A stretch of 64,000 bases of DNA from Treponema saccharophilum DSM 2985 (GCF_000255555.1 NZ_AGRW01000051.1:124001-188000); one strand, 5' to 3'; numbered from the stretch's first letter, positions 34,034-43,073 are shown. Notes: generated from the sequence alone by a model not told the origin. Numbers and translations: made by a program.

Positions 34034-35467
34034 ATGGACAAGAAAAACCAATCCGAATTCACCGCATACTTCAAAAGGAACTTCTGGAGGACGAGCTCCT
34101 TCACGTCCGGGTTCCTGCTCATGCTGTGCGACTGCGTGACGATAATGCTGTCAATCGGCATATCCTTCTTCATAATAAATTTCATAAACCACTCGTGGAT
34201 AAATTTCCGCTCGTTCTACACATACGGGATATACCTCCCGCCAATCCTCGCGGTGTTCTACGCGGCGGGGCTGTATCCGGGTTTTGTCCTGCCGCCAGAG
34301 GACGAGGTCAAGAAATTCTCGATATGCACGTTCTTCGCGTTCGTCGGGATTGCGCTGTCGATAAAGGTCGAGGACGCGGACGACAAGATTCCGCTGATGG
34401 TCGCGCTCATTCTCGCGACTCCGTTCGCCTCGCTCATGCTCCCGCTCGGACGAGAGGTTGCGCGGCACCAGTTCGGGAAGCACAAATGGTACGGCGTCCC
34501 CGCGGTCATCTACGAGAGCGGGAAAAGCGGCATGTTCATAACGGAGCGTCTCATGAAGAGGCCTGACTTCGGCTACAAGCCAGCGATAATAATCGACAGC
34601 AAGGCGGACGGGATATCCGTCCTCAACGGCATTCCCGTGTACCCGCCTTCGGTCGAGATTTTCGAGGAGATAAAGAAGCGCGGTATAAAGGTCGCGATTC
34701 TCTGCGATTACGAGCCGGACATAACCGACATCAACTCATATTACCGCTACACGATACAGATTCCGAAAATCCAGGACACGAACACGATAACGATGAACGT
34801 CCGCGACTTCGGCGGAATCCTCGGCTTCTCCTCGACGCACAACCTGACGAAGGGGTTCGGGCTCCTCCTCAAGCGCGCCGTTGACCTCTTCATACTGCTC
34901 CTCTCAAGCCCCGTAACGGTTCCCGTGATAGCGGTCGTCGCGGCAATCGTCAAGCTGACGAGCGAGGGGCCGGTCTTCTACGGGCACAAGAGAATCGGGA
35001 AGAACGGGAAGGAATTCAAATGCTGGAAATTCCGCTCGATGGTCGTGAACGCCGACAAGATGCTCGACAAGATTCTGGCGGAGAACCCGGACATGCGCGC
35101 GGAATGGGAGCGCGACAGGAAATTCACGAACGACCCTCGCGTGACTAAAATAGGGAAGATTCTGAGGAAGACGAGCATCGACGAGCTTCCGCAGTTCTTC
35201 AACATACTTGTCGGGGAGATGAGCTTCGTAGGTCCGCGCCCCGTCACGACGCCAGAGCTGACGAAATACGGGCACAAGAAGGACTTCATCCTCTCCGTGC
35301 AGCCTGGGCTGAGCGGAATGTGGCAGATTTCCGGACGCTCGGACACGGGATACGAGGAGAGGATAACGCTCGACTCGTACTACATTCAGAACTGGTCGAT
35401 ATGGCTGGATTTGTGGATAATCTGCAAGACGATATACGTCGTAATAAAAGGAAAAGGAGCATACTGA
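34034..35467 (+). CDS. WbaP/WcaJ-type undecaprenyl-phosphate sugar-1-phosphate transferase
   Basis: 477 residues. Initiates repeat-unit synthesis on undecaprenyl phosphate. Four or five N-terminal helices (about 25-150), a CoA-binding-3-like cytosolic domain (about 155-270), one helix near 285-310, and the catalytic bac_transf domain with EFKCWKFRSMVVNAD, TSIDELPQFFNI and GEMSFVGPRPV. Length and layout match polyisoprenyl-phosphate hexose-1-phosphate transferases. It is the only initiating enzyme in the locus. AGGAA is 11 nt before the ATG. Confidence 0.93.
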   Translation: MDKKNQSEFTAYFKRNFWRTSSFTSGFLLMLCDCVTIMLSIGISFFIINFINHSWINFRSFYTYGIYLPPILAVFYAAGLYPGFVLPPEDEVKKFSICTFFAFVGIALSIKVEDADDKIPLMVALILATPFASLMLPLGREVARHQFGKHKWYGVPAVIYESGKSGMFITERLMKRPDFGYKPAIIIDSKADGISVLNGIPVYPPSVEIFEEIKKRGIKVAILCDYEPDITDINSYYRYTIQIPKIQDTNTITMNVRDFGGILGFSSTHNLTKGFGLLLKRAVDLFILLLSSPVTVPVIAVVAAIVKLTSEGPVFYGHKRIGKNGKEFKCWKFRSMVVNADKMLDKILAENPDMRAEWERDRKFTNDPRVTKIGKILRKTSIDELPQFFNILVGEMSFVGPRPVTTPELTKYGHKKDFILSVQPGLSGMWQISGRSDTGYEERITLDSYYIQNWSIWLDLWIICKTIYVVIKGKGAY

Positions 35468-37063
35468 ATGAATCTCGCACCAAAGGCAATCCTTGCAGCA
35501 GCGATACTTTCCGCATCAGGTGCGGCGATGGCGGAGAAATTCCGGATAGCCGACATAGACTACGAGCTTGACGGGACGAAGCAATACGCGGTCGAGAAGG
35601 CCGTCGAGGTCAACACGAAGCGCGTGTTCTCCTCATACGAGGAATTCCACGCGTACATGGACAACCTCCAGCAGGAATTCACGAACCAGCGCGTATTCGA
35701 CACGGCGGAGCTGACGTACCGGTACGAGTACGAGGACGGAACGACGGGCGACACGCCGAAAGGAGACGATGACGGCGAAAGCATAACGATTGTCCACGCG
35801 CACCTGCGCGCCACCGACTCGAAGCACATGCTACTCGTCCCCTACCCCAAATACAATTCGAACAGCGGGCTGAACCTCAAGCTCAAGCTCAAGGACATGA
35901 ATTTTCTCGGGACGATGAGCGTGCTCTCGTCTGACATCAACTTCTCCATCGAATACGACGAGCAGGACAGCTCGGACAAGGACTACGTAATCGGGGCGAA
36001 TTTCAGCTACGACTACCCGTTCAAAGCAGGTCCCTTCGACTCATCGTGGAACAACTCGTTCGGAATCGACATGACGCTCGGCGAGACCATCCCCGAATTC
36101 AGCTACGAGACCGGGTTCACGTTCGAGCTTCCGTTCGACACGTATTCCATAAAGCTCGACTTGACGGAGGGAATCTACCGCGACATGGACTACGAGGAAT
36201 ACGGCGACGAACTTTACTTCAAGACGGACGCGACATTCTCGCTCCCGCTGAAAATCGCGGAGATAGAGAACTGGGGAAGCGTCAAGTGGACGCCGTCCGT
36301 CGAATTCGAGGTGAACTACGACAAGGACGGAATCTCCCCCGAGAACTCCGACATATCGAGCCCGCTCCTGACGTTCGGGCACTCGATAGGAACGGAAAGA
36401 ATCGACTGGCTCGGGAATTTCAGGAACGGCCTTTCCGTATCGTTCGGGCAGACGGTCGGATACAACTTCCAGAAGGACACGTATCCCGTGAAGGTCTATT
36501 CAAAGCTGAAGGCATACAAGGCGTTCAAATACGCGGGGATTTCGGCGCAGGCGTACGCGTTCGCGGCAATGGACGGGAGCGAGAAAATCGGCTCCATGCT
36601 CCGCGGCATAAAGGACGACCAGTATTACGCCGACTACGACAAGAAGGCGCTCGACGTCCCCGCGGCAATCGTATTCAGCCTCGACATACCCGTCCACATA
36701 GTGACGACGGACTGGACGGGATGGATAGGCTGGGTTTTCGGCGAGGAGTCGTGGATTTCGCGGCACACAGGATGGATGCGCTACTTCGACTTCGAGCTAC
36801 AGCTCTCTCCGTTCGGGGACATGGCGCTCGCGAAGAACGACGTGACGGGAAAAGCGTTCGCGATAAAGGACGGATGGTACGCCGGAGGACTTGAGATGCT
36901 CGTCTACCCCGCAAAATGGCGCAGCCTTGTCGTCAGGGGAAGCGTCGGAATCGATGCGGGAAGAAAAATCGTGGACAAAGTCGTGGACAAGCTTTTCGAC
37001 AGCAGCTGGAGGAAAAACTGCTCCGCAGTCGAGATATATATCGGAATCGGTCTCCAGTACTGA
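35468..37063 (+). CDS. Outer-membrane protein with one POTRA-like domain and a beta-barrel
   Basis: 531 residues starting directly after the WbaP stop, with GGAG 9 nt upstream. Signal peptide residues 1-22 (cleaved after AMA). Residues 23-88 read like a POTRA domain: FRIADIDYELDGTKQYAVEK, then FSSYEEFHAYMDNLQQEFTN and RVFDTAELTYRYEY. A short acidic linker (about 90-105) follows, then alternating aromatic strands to the end, finishing IYIGIGLQY with an aromatic last residue like BAM substrates. This is an Omp85/TpsB-like plan with a single POTRA. Role unknown; polymer export is an inference from position. Confidence 0.62.
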   Translation: MNLAPKAILAAAILSASGAAMAEKFRIADIDYELDGTKQYAVEKAVEVNTKRVFSSYEEFHAYMDNLQQEFTNQRVFDTAELTYRYEYEDGTTGDTPKGDDDGESITIVHAHLRATDSKHMLLVPYPKYNSNSGLNLKLKLKDMNFLGTMSVLSSDINFSIEYDEQDSSDKDYVIGANFSYDYPFKAGPFDSSWNNSFGIDMTLGETIPEFSYETGFTFELPFDTYSIKLDLTEGIYRDMDYEEYGDELYFKTDATFSLPLKIAEIENWGSVKWTPSVEFEVNYDKDGISPENSDISSPLLTFGHSIGTERIDWLGNFRNGLSVSFGQTVGYNFQKDTYPVKVYSKLKAYKAFKYAGISAQAYAFAAMDGSEKIGSMLRGIKDDQYYADYDKKALDVPAAIVFSLDIPVHIVTTDWTGWIGWVFGEESWISRHTGWMRYFDFELQLSPFGDMALAKNDVTGKAFAIKDGWYAGGLEMLVYPAKWRSLVVRGSVGIDAGRKIVDKVVDKLFDSSWRKNCSAVEIYIGIGLQY

Positions 37064-37108
37064 ACGGAAAGGCGCGGTTCATCATTCATCTGATTTTTTG
37101 CCGCAACA

Positions 37109-37139
37109 AAAAATCCCGCCCAAAACGGGCGGGATTTTT
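37109..37139 (+). terminator. Strong Rho-independent terminator closing the glycan locus
   Basis: AAAAATCCCGCCC-AAAA-CGGGCGGGATTTTT is a perfect stem (37109-37121 with 37126-37139). It lies just after the POTRA-barrel gene and works in both directions. Confidence 0.93.
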
Positions 37140-37211
37140 CATGTCCTATAGCAGATTGCCTTGGAAGGCGCCGCTCTGAACGAACCGATGCCGAAACGAG
37201 CTTCTTTCCGC

Positions 37212-37520
37212 TTACTCCGCCACATCGGTGCGCGAAATCTCTTTTCCGGCCTTCTTCAGCTGCAAAAGAGAAACAAGCCCGAAAAAGGCACAGCCGGAAG
37301 CGATGATTACAGCACCGAGAAGCGCGTCTTCGGCGCTGATGTCGAAAAACGGCTCGCCGCCAAGCACGCTTGCGATGCCGTCAACGCTCCACATCAAGGC
37401 CGCAGCCCAGAACATGAGGAGCGTCGCTTTTAGGGCGACAGCGTTTCCGGCATTCTTCCCGCCGAACAGATAAATCACCGAAAAAACGGACGCGCTTAAA
37501 ATCGTCAAAATCAAGCACAT
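37212..37520 (-). CDS. Small membrane protein of unknown function
   Basis: 102 residues with three hydrophobic helices (about 2-20, 30-50, 65-88) and a short charged tail. ATG 37520 overlaps the upstream stop (TGATG); longer in-frame readings to 37913 lie over the neighbouring gene in another frame and are rejected. Last gene of the hypB operon. Function unknown. Confidence 0.65.
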   Translation of the reverse strand: MCLILTILSASVFSVIYLFGGKNAGNAVALKATLLMFWAAALMWSVDGIASVLGGEPFFDISAEDALLGAVIIASGCAFFGLVSLLQLKKAGKEISRTDVAE

Positions 37521-37918
37521 CAGACAGCCCCCCGAATCATACCGGCGCACCGTTTTGAGCGCCTCCTGAAAAGGGCGCTTATGCCGACTGCCGCGCCCCA
37601 GACTGCGGTAACGAGAACAGCCATCCCCACTCCGACAGTCGCCATCTCGTGAAGCATTTCCGGAATATCTTCGGGATTTTTCATTGCCGTCAGGAAAGGC
37701 GGGTACAAAACGACTTCGCCGTGATAGATATGCTCGATTGCGAGAAGAAAACTTCCGCCGTAAAGCATTTTCTCGAGATTCCTGATGCTCACTTTTATTT
37801 CGGCGAGCTTTTCCTTTTTTGCCTCGCCGATGACGCCGTCCGCATTCCGCCTGAAAACGACAGCCTTGACAGCCGTAACGATTACAGCCTCCGCCAATGG
37901 TACCGTAAAACATGCCAT
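37520..37918 (-). CDS. Small membrane protein of unknown function
   Basis: 132 residues. One helix at the N-terminus (4-20), a charged middle (EAKKEKLAEIKVSIRN), and two further helices (about 52-75 and 92-115). AGGAG lies 11 nt before the ATG. It is 12 bp from the DUF5692 gene and overlaps the following small membrane gene, so the pair probably form a complex with DUF5692. No family recognised. Confidence 0.65.
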   Translation of the reverse strand: MACFTVPLAEAVIVTAVKAVVFRRNADGVIGEAKKEKLAEIKVSIRNLEKMLYGGSFLLAIEHIYHGEVVLYPPFLTAMKNPEDIPEMLHEMATVGVGMAVLVTAVWGAAVGISALFRRRSKRCAGMIRGAV

Positions 37919-37930
37919 ATGTATTATCTC

Positions 37931-39007
37931 CTATTCTGCCCGTGCCATTGCTTCCTCAAAATCCTTCGTTCCAACCCAAATCTCGTTGGTGTAAGGATTT
38001 TTCCTAGCGGCAACAGAGCGTTTTATAATCATGGCAAGAACAACAACGTTGATTGCGAGCGCGAGCATTGCTACAACTCCCTGCGGAACCGGGTTCGCCT
38101 TGATTCCCGTCGTGGCGATGTCTGCAACCTGTGTCAAATCGAATGCGTTCAGATTCTGAACGTTGTTCGCATAAAGAGAAGGCAAAACTGCGCAATTCTT
38201 AATCTGGAAGAGAGGGAAAACCTGGGCGAACATGCACCATAGTGCGAGCGTATTCGCGCGGTTCTGAATCCAGCCGCCCTTGTTCCAGAAAGCAGCCGCG
38301 AATGTCGGAGCAAGAAGAAGCGCAACACCGCAGTACCAAGAATGAGTCGGAAGGTTCGCGTAAGTGTACTGGAAGTTCCAAACGTCGTAAGCGAGGATGA
38401 ACCAGATTGTCATGTCCGGCCAGAGCATATCCTGATGATGCTTGTCTTTTGAAGAATAGATTCCCCACCAGCCGGTCATACAAAGAATGTTCAAAATACC
38501 TGCGATTCCGTTTGCCCAGTTCCACCAGCCGCCGTAAAGCCATACGTTCTCGCTTGATTTCCACCAGCGGTCGCCTGTGGCTGCAAGCGCCTGCGAACCT
38601 CGGATTGCGCTCTCAAAATCAGATGCAACTGCAATCAAAATGTTGATTCCGACGATAACAAAAGGCCAAGCCTTGAACCAGTGAGCCTTTCCGAGTTTTC
38701 CCCATTTGTATTTCAAAACCATGAAGCCGATACAGCCGATATCTGCCGCGTAGAGTTTTGCGTAGTGGAACCAACCGTTCATGTACAAATAAGTCTGATT
38801 CTTCAAAGCCCATTCTGCGCCGCCTGCGGCAGCGACAGCAACCACAACAAAGTAAGCCGTGAGCGCGAGCGGAAGAGCAACGAGAAGCGCAATTCCGCCA
38901 GCCTTAGTCCTGCGGGCGATTTCGTTCGCAAGAATCAATCCGACAAATACGGCACACCAGCCCAAAAGCTGACTTACTGCCGTTGTCCCGTAAATTTGAA
39001 ATAACAT
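37931..39007 (-). CDS. DUF5692-family polytopic membrane protein
   Basis: 358 residues with about nine or ten helices rich in Trp (SENVWLYGGWWNWANGIAG; CMTGWWGIYSS). I assign it to DUF5692, a family of uncharacterised integral membrane proteins, from the overall pattern. ATG 39007 has AGGAGG 10 nt upstream; the longer frame to 39058 runs into hypA. It sits between HypA and two small membrane proteins, which suggests a membrane complex served by nickel or redox chemistry. Confidence 0.7.
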   Translation of the reverse strand: MLFQIYGTTAVSQLLGWCAVFVGLILANEIARRTKAGGIALLVALPLALTAYFVVVAVAAAGGAEWALKNQTYLYMNGWFHYAKLYAADIGCIGFMVLKYKWGKLGKAHWFKAWPFVIVGINILIAVASDFESAIRGSQALAATGDRWWKSSENVWLYGGWWNWANGIAGILNILCMTGWWGIYSSKDKHHQDMLWPDMTIWFILAYDVWNFQYTYANLPTHSWYCGVALLLAPTFAAAFWNKGGWIQNRANTLALWCMFAQVFPLFQIKNCAVLPSLYANNVQNLNAFDLTQVADIATTGIKANPVPQGVVAMLALAINVVVLAMIIKRSVAARKNPYTNEIWVGTKDFEEAMARAE

Positions 39008-39051
39008 TTTTTCCTCCTGAGTGTGCCGGTTTATGGTAAGTGACCGTATCC

Positions 39052-39396
39052 TCAGCACGCTTCAATTTGCTTTATGTTCATTTCGTTCCCAACCTGCAGA
39101 ACGGTGTTGTCGCTCTTGCAGTTCGGGCACGTTTTTCCGAATTCGACAGTGCGGTACGTTTTCTTGCAATCATTGCAAATTGTTACCGCCTCAATCGGTT
39201 CGATTTTCAGTTCGGAGTTCTGCATGATTTCTGTCTTTTTGACAGCCCATTTCCAGCAGTCCTGCAAATATTCAGGAACAACTCCGCTAACCTCACCGAT
39301 TTCAAGTGTCACGCTCTGAATTTCAGAAAGTTTGTTTTCCTCGGCAAGATTTTCAAGACGCTTAATTACATGAAAGACAATTCCTAATTCGTGCAT
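39052..39396 (-). CDS. hypA: Nickel metallochaperone HypA
   Basis: 114 residues. MHELG with His2 is the nickel site. The zinc site is CNDC and CPNC. HypA hands nickel to NiFe hydrogenase or, in some bacteria, to urease. ATG overlaps the upstream stop by one base (TAATG). Neither target enzyme is in this window. Confidence 0.93.
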   Translation of the reverse strand: MHELGIVFHVIKRLENLAEENKLSEIQSVTLEIGEVSGVVPEYLQDCWKWAVKKTEIMQNSELKIEPIEAVTICNDCKKTYRTVEFGKTCPNCKSDNTVLQVGNEMNIKQIEAC

Positions 39397-42122
39397 TATT
39401 TTTCCAGCGAATTGCGGTTCGGATTCAAAAGAATCTTGATTTCCCGCTTCAAGATATTCGGCAGGATTGCCTTCAGTTTGTCCTCGCTCTTAATCATGCG
39501 GCTTGCGTTCGGGTGCTCGCGATGCAGGTGAATTGCGTCGAATGCACATTTTGTCGTACAAACGCCGCAGCCAATACACTTGTTTTCGTCAACAACGCTC
39601 TGTCCGCAGCTCAAGCAACGTGCAGTTTCCTTTTTAATCTGCTCTTCTGTAAAGCAGACTTTTGTTTCCTTGAACTTGCTTCCAACTTCGCTCGCTGTCT
39701 TTTTGCCAGGAACCTGACGAGGCGTGTTGTCGTAGCCCTCAACCTTAATGTTTGACTTGTCAAGTTCAATGAACTCACGCTTGTCGCGTCCGATTGTCAT
39801 GCTTGAATGCGGCTGAACGAATCTGTGGATTGAAACAGCAGCCTTTTTGCCGGCCGCAATCGCATCAATCGCGAATTTCGGGCCGGTGTAAACGTCGCCG
39901 CCCGCAAAAATATCAGGCTCGGCAGTCTGATAGGTAAGTCCGTCCGCAACAACGCCGTTTCCGCGCCCAAGCTGAACTTTTGTGTCTTTGAGCATGTCGC
40001 CCCAAACAATCGCCTGACCAATCGAAAGGAACACATTTTCGCACTCAACGGTCATCGTGTCGTTTTCATCATATTTCGGGTTGAATCTGCCAGTTTCGTC
40101 TTTTACAGAAACGCATTTTTTGAACACGATTCCTTTTACTTTTCCGTTTTCGGTCAAAATCTCTTTCGGGCCCCATCCGCAGTTGATTTTGATTCCTTCT
40201 TCTTCGGCTTCCTCAATTTCTTCAAGAGTCGCTGGCATTTCTTTTCGCTGCTCAAGGCAGAATTGCTGAACGTCAGTTCCGCCGCATCGCCATGCAGTAC
40301 GGCTCACGTCGATGGCAACGTTTCCGCCGCCCACAACCACGGTTTTTCCGTTCACTTTGTAATTCTGGTCATCTGCAACGGTTCGCAGGAAGTCTACCGC
40401 AGTCATAACGCCCTCAGCCTCCTCTCCGGCGATTCCGGCCTTGCGTCCGCCCTGGCATCCGATTGCAATGTAGAAAGCCTTGTAGCCCTGTTCCCGGAGC
40501 TGGGAAATCGTAACGTCCTTTCCCACTTCAATTCCAGTTTTGATTTCAACGCCCATTTCCTTCATCACGTCGATTTCTGCCTGGACGACATCCTTTTCGA
40601 GTTTGAAGCTTGGAATTCCGTAAACGAGCATACCTCCGGCAACCTTGTTTTTCTCGAAAACAGTCGGGCGATAGCCTTTTTCCGCCAAGTAGAACGCGCA
40701 CGAAAGTCCAGCCGGGCCTCCGCCGATAATCGCGATTTTCTGCTCAAACTCGCCCCTGTTCGAAGGAATAACTTTTTTTGGGATAAACCGTGTCGAAGAG
40801 TCCAAATCTTTCTGAGCGATGAATTTCTTTACTTCGTCAATGGCAATCGCTTCGTCAATCGTTCCGCGGGTACATGCCGACTCGCACCGCTTGTTGCAGA
40901 TTCGTCCGCAAACCGCCGGGAACGGATTTTCTTTCTTGATGAGGGCAAGGGCTTCCGTGTAGCGGCCTTCGCTCGCCATTTTCAAATAGCCCTGAATTCC
41001 GATGTGGGCAGGGCAGGCAGTCTTGCACGGTGCAGTTCCTGTCGAATAACAGTTAGTTCGGTTTGTGTTTCTGTAATCAACGTCCCAGTTTTTCTCGCTC
41101 CATTTGTGGTTGTCCGGCAGAATGTGCTTAGGATATTCAACCTTGCTTCCGTCTTTTTTGCAGAGTTTCTGACCAAGCTTAACAGCCCCGGCCGGGCAAT
41201 ACTCAACGCATCGGCCGCAGGCAACACACTTGTCGCTTTCAACACGGGCAACATAAGCCGAGCGGGAAAGATTCGGGGTGTTGAAAAGCTGACTCGTTCG
41301 GAGCGCGTAACAGACGTTCACGTTGCAGTTACAGATGGCAAAAATCTTGTTCTCGCCGTCAATATTCGTAATCTGGTGAACAAATCCGTTGTCCTCGGCG
41401 TGCTTCAGGATTTCCATGACTTTTTCGCGGGTAACGTAATGACCGCGTTTAGTCTCCACGAGATAATCAGCCATGTCACCAACGCCAATACACCAATCTT
41501 CCGGGTCGTCGGCACAGCCTTCATCAAAAGTGCGTCGGCTCAAACGGCATGAGCACGGAGAAGCCGCGCATTTTCCGTCGTATTTGTCGAGCCAGTGAGA
41601 AATGTGCTCAACCGAAACGCTCTGATTCTCGGCTTCAATCGCCTTTTCCACAGGAATAACGTGCATTCCGATTCCGGCACCGCCCTCCGGAACCATCGGA
41701 GTAACTTTCGTAAGCGGCTCAAAACTCATTCGCTCAAAGAATTTTCCGAGCTTCGGGTGCGCTTCAAGCTGCTTCTGATTCATGTTGGTAAATTCCGCGC
41801 TTCCAGGAACGAACATCGGCAAAATGTACTGTTTTTCGCGTTTCGGGTTTTCCCAGTTGTATTCAATAAGACCGGCCATCGCCATGTCCATAAGGAGATT
41901 TTCGAGATATTTTTCGTCCTTTCCTGTTCGCTTTGCAATCTGCGGGAGCGTAATTGGCTTTCGCACGTCCATCTTGAGCGCAACTTCTGCCATTTCGTCG
42001 GTTACGATTTCGTTCAATCCCCAGTACTCCGGGTCATTTTCGTTTATTTTTCGCCCAAGCCGGTCCGTAATCTTCTGACCAAGCTGCAAAATAAGTGGTC
42101 TGACTGTTTCTTTTTCTGCCAT
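39396..42122 (-). CDS. Large Fe-S flavoprotein: ferredoxin domains plus GltD-like oxidoreductase
   Basis: 908 residues from ATG 42122 (AGAGGT 10 nt upstream; a TTG at 42164 is less likely). N-terminal winged-helix-like part (LPQIAKRTGKDEKYLENLL), a Cys-rich region (CAASPCSCRLS; CNCNVNVCYA), ferredoxin motif CVACGRCVEYCPAGAV, and a GltD-type entry CKTACPAHIGIQGYL. Then FAD site IIGGGPAGLSCAFYLAEKG, NAD(P) site VVVGGGNVAIDVSRTAWRCG, and a final CIGCGVCTTKCAFDAI. It would shuttle electrons between NAD(P)H and ferredoxin-type partners. Its place between hypB and hypA is unusual. Confidence 0.85.
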   Translation of the reverse strand: MAEKETVRPLILQLGQKITDRLGRKINENDPEYWGLNEIVTDEMAEVALKMDVRKPITLPQIAKRTGKDEKYLENLLMDMAMAGLIEYNWENPKREKQYILPMFVPGSAEFTNMNQKQLEAHPKLGKFFERMSFEPLTKVTPMVPEGGAGIGMHVIPVEKAIEAENQSVSVEHISHWLDKYDGKCAASPCSCRLSRRTFDEGCADDPEDWCIGVGDMADYLVETKRGHYVTREKVMEILKHAEDNGFVHQITNIDGENKIFAICNCNVNVCYALRTSQLFNTPNLSRSAYVARVESDKCVACGRCVEYCPAGAVKLGQKLCKKDGSKVEYPKHILPDNHKWSEKNWDVDYRNTNRTNCYSTGTAPCKTACPAHIGIQGYLKMASEGRYTEALALIKKENPFPAVCGRICNKRCESACTRGTIDEAIAIDEVKKFIAQKDLDSSTRFIPKKVIPSNRGEFEQKIAIIGGGPAGLSCAFYLAEKGYRPTVFEKNKVAGGMLVYGIPSFKLEKDVVQAEIDVMKEMGVEIKTGIEVGKDVTISQLREQGYKAFYIAIGCQGGRKAGIAGEEAEGVMTAVDFLRTVADDQNYKVNGKTVVVGGGNVAIDVSRTAWRCGGTDVQQFCLEQRKEMPATLEEIEEAEEEGIKINCGWGPKEILTENGKVKGIVFKKCVSVKDETGRFNPKYDENDTMTVECENVFLSIGQAIVWGDMLKDTKVQLGRGNGVVADGLTYQTAEPDIFAGGDVYTGPKFAIDAIAAGKKAAVSIHRFVQPHSSMTIGRDKREFIELDKSNIKVEGYDNTPRQVPGKKTASEVGSKFKETKVCFTEEQIKKETARCLSCGQSVVDENKCIGCGVCTTKCAFDAIHLHREHPNASRMIKSEDKLKAILPNILKREIKILLNPNRNSLEK

Positions 42123-42144
42123 TTTTTTTGTACCTCTAAAAATT

Positions 42145-42168
42145 GTCATTTCGACTTCGCTCAATGAC
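42145..42168. repeat. Short palindromic repeat between hypB and the flavoprotein gene
   Basis: GTCATT (42145-42150) and AATGAC (42163-42168) flank TCGACTTCGCTC. This resembles common small genomic palindromes and the TCGCTTCGCTC loop at 63510-63520. Confidence 0.45.
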
Positions 42169-42177
42169 CGTTTTGTT

Positions 42178-42846
42178 TTACTGATTATGAATGCTCACTT
42201 CGCCCAAAAGCCAGTCCGTCCAGTCTTTAACGCCTTCGCCAGTCTTCGCGCTAATCGGGAAGATTTTTACGTTCTTGTTGAGCTTCCCAACGTAATCGCG
42301 AAGTTTTTCCATATCAAAATCAAAATACGGCATAACGTCAATTTTGTTGATGATGAGAGCGTCAACCTTGCTGAACATGAGAGGATACTTTAACGGCTTG
42401 TCGTGTCCTTCCGGAACAGAAAGAATCATAACGTTCTTTGCAGCCCCCGTGTCAAACTCGGCAGGGCAAATAAGATTTCCAACATTTTCCAGAACGACCA
42501 AATCCAAATCGTCGTATTTAAGTTCGTTTAAGCCTTGCTCGGTCATTGCCGCATCCAAATGACACATTCCGCCAGTGTGCAGCTGAATCGACTTGACTCC
42601 AGCTCTAGCCATCGTTTCAGCATCCACACTTGAATCAATATCAGCTTCCATGATTCCGATTTTAATTCTGTCTTTTAGGGATTCGACTGTGCGCAGCAAT
42701 GTAGTAGTCTTTCCGCTGCCCGGTGACGACATAAGATTCATCAGGAACGTTTTCTTTGACTTGAGTTTGTCGCGCAAAACCTGAGCCTCTTTGTCGTTGT
42801 CGGCAAGAATGTTTTCCTTAACTTCGATAACGCGAATATCAGACAT
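42178..42846 (-). CDS. hypB: Nickel-inserting GTPase HypB
   Basis: 222 residues. Walker A SSPGSGKTT, Walker-type D in MEADIDSSVD, the metal site region HTGGMCHLDAAM, LENVGNLICPAEFD, and NKID for guanine binding. There is no N-terminal His-rich stretch, so nickel storage is unlikely. First gene of the operon; AGGAAG lies upstream of the ATG. With HypA it delivers nickel, GTP-dependently, to an apo-enzyme not found here. Confidence 0.95.
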   Translation of the reverse strand: MSDIRVIEVKENILADNDKEAQVLRDKLKSKKTFLMNLMSSPGSGKTTTLLRTVESLKDRIKIGIMEADIDSSVDAETMARAGVKSIQLHTGGMCHLDAAMTEQGLNELKYDDLDLVVLENVGNLICPAEFDTGAAKNVMILSVPEGHDKPLKYPLMFSKVDALIINKIDVMPYFDFDMEKLRDYVGKLNKNVKIFPISAKTGEGVKDWTDWLLGEVSIHNQ

Positions 42847-42884
42847 ATTTTATTCTTCCTAAAAATGATATTTATACTTTTAAG

Positions 42885-42918
42885 CTGATAGTCACGCTAT
42901 CAGTAATCACGAGATTAT
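42885..42918 (-). promoter_or_regulatory. hypB: hypB promoter with overlapping dyad operator
   Basis: On the minus strand TATAAT (42913-42918) is followed, from about +3, by the perfect dyad CTGATAG-CGTGA-CTATCAG (42885-42903). A repressor bound there would block initiation; the same bases can form a 5' UTR hairpin. A -35 box is not clear. Confidence 0.55.
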
Positions 42919-43009
42919 ATCACCTTCCCGCCCAAAATAAAAGATACATTCATATGGATTTCAGAATTTCACCATGACACATTAGAACAGTTCCATTATT
43001 TTCCGGACA

Positions 43010-43062
43010 TAAAATTGCCCCCGAAACGCGGACTTCCTTCATCCGGCATCGGGGGCGTTTTC
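43010..43062 (-). terminator. Terminator after the TPR gene
   Basis: GCCCCCGA (43017-43024) and TCGGGGGC (43049-43056) pair, with A-rich and T-rich flanks. It lies 12 bp past the stop of the leftward gene. Confidence 0.7.
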
Positions 43063-43073
43063 GATACGGCAGA

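Noticed and set aside
37521-37913. 233-residue version of the small membrane protein at 37212
   Set aside because: The added 131 residues are an out-of-frame shadow of the neighbouring gene 37520-37918, rich in Arg and Gly with no homology-like pattern.
40263-41552. 429-codon plus-strand frame opposite the Fe-S flavoprotein
   Set aside because: Antisense shadow; the minus strand carries ferredoxin, FAD and NAD(P) motifs in one continuous frame.
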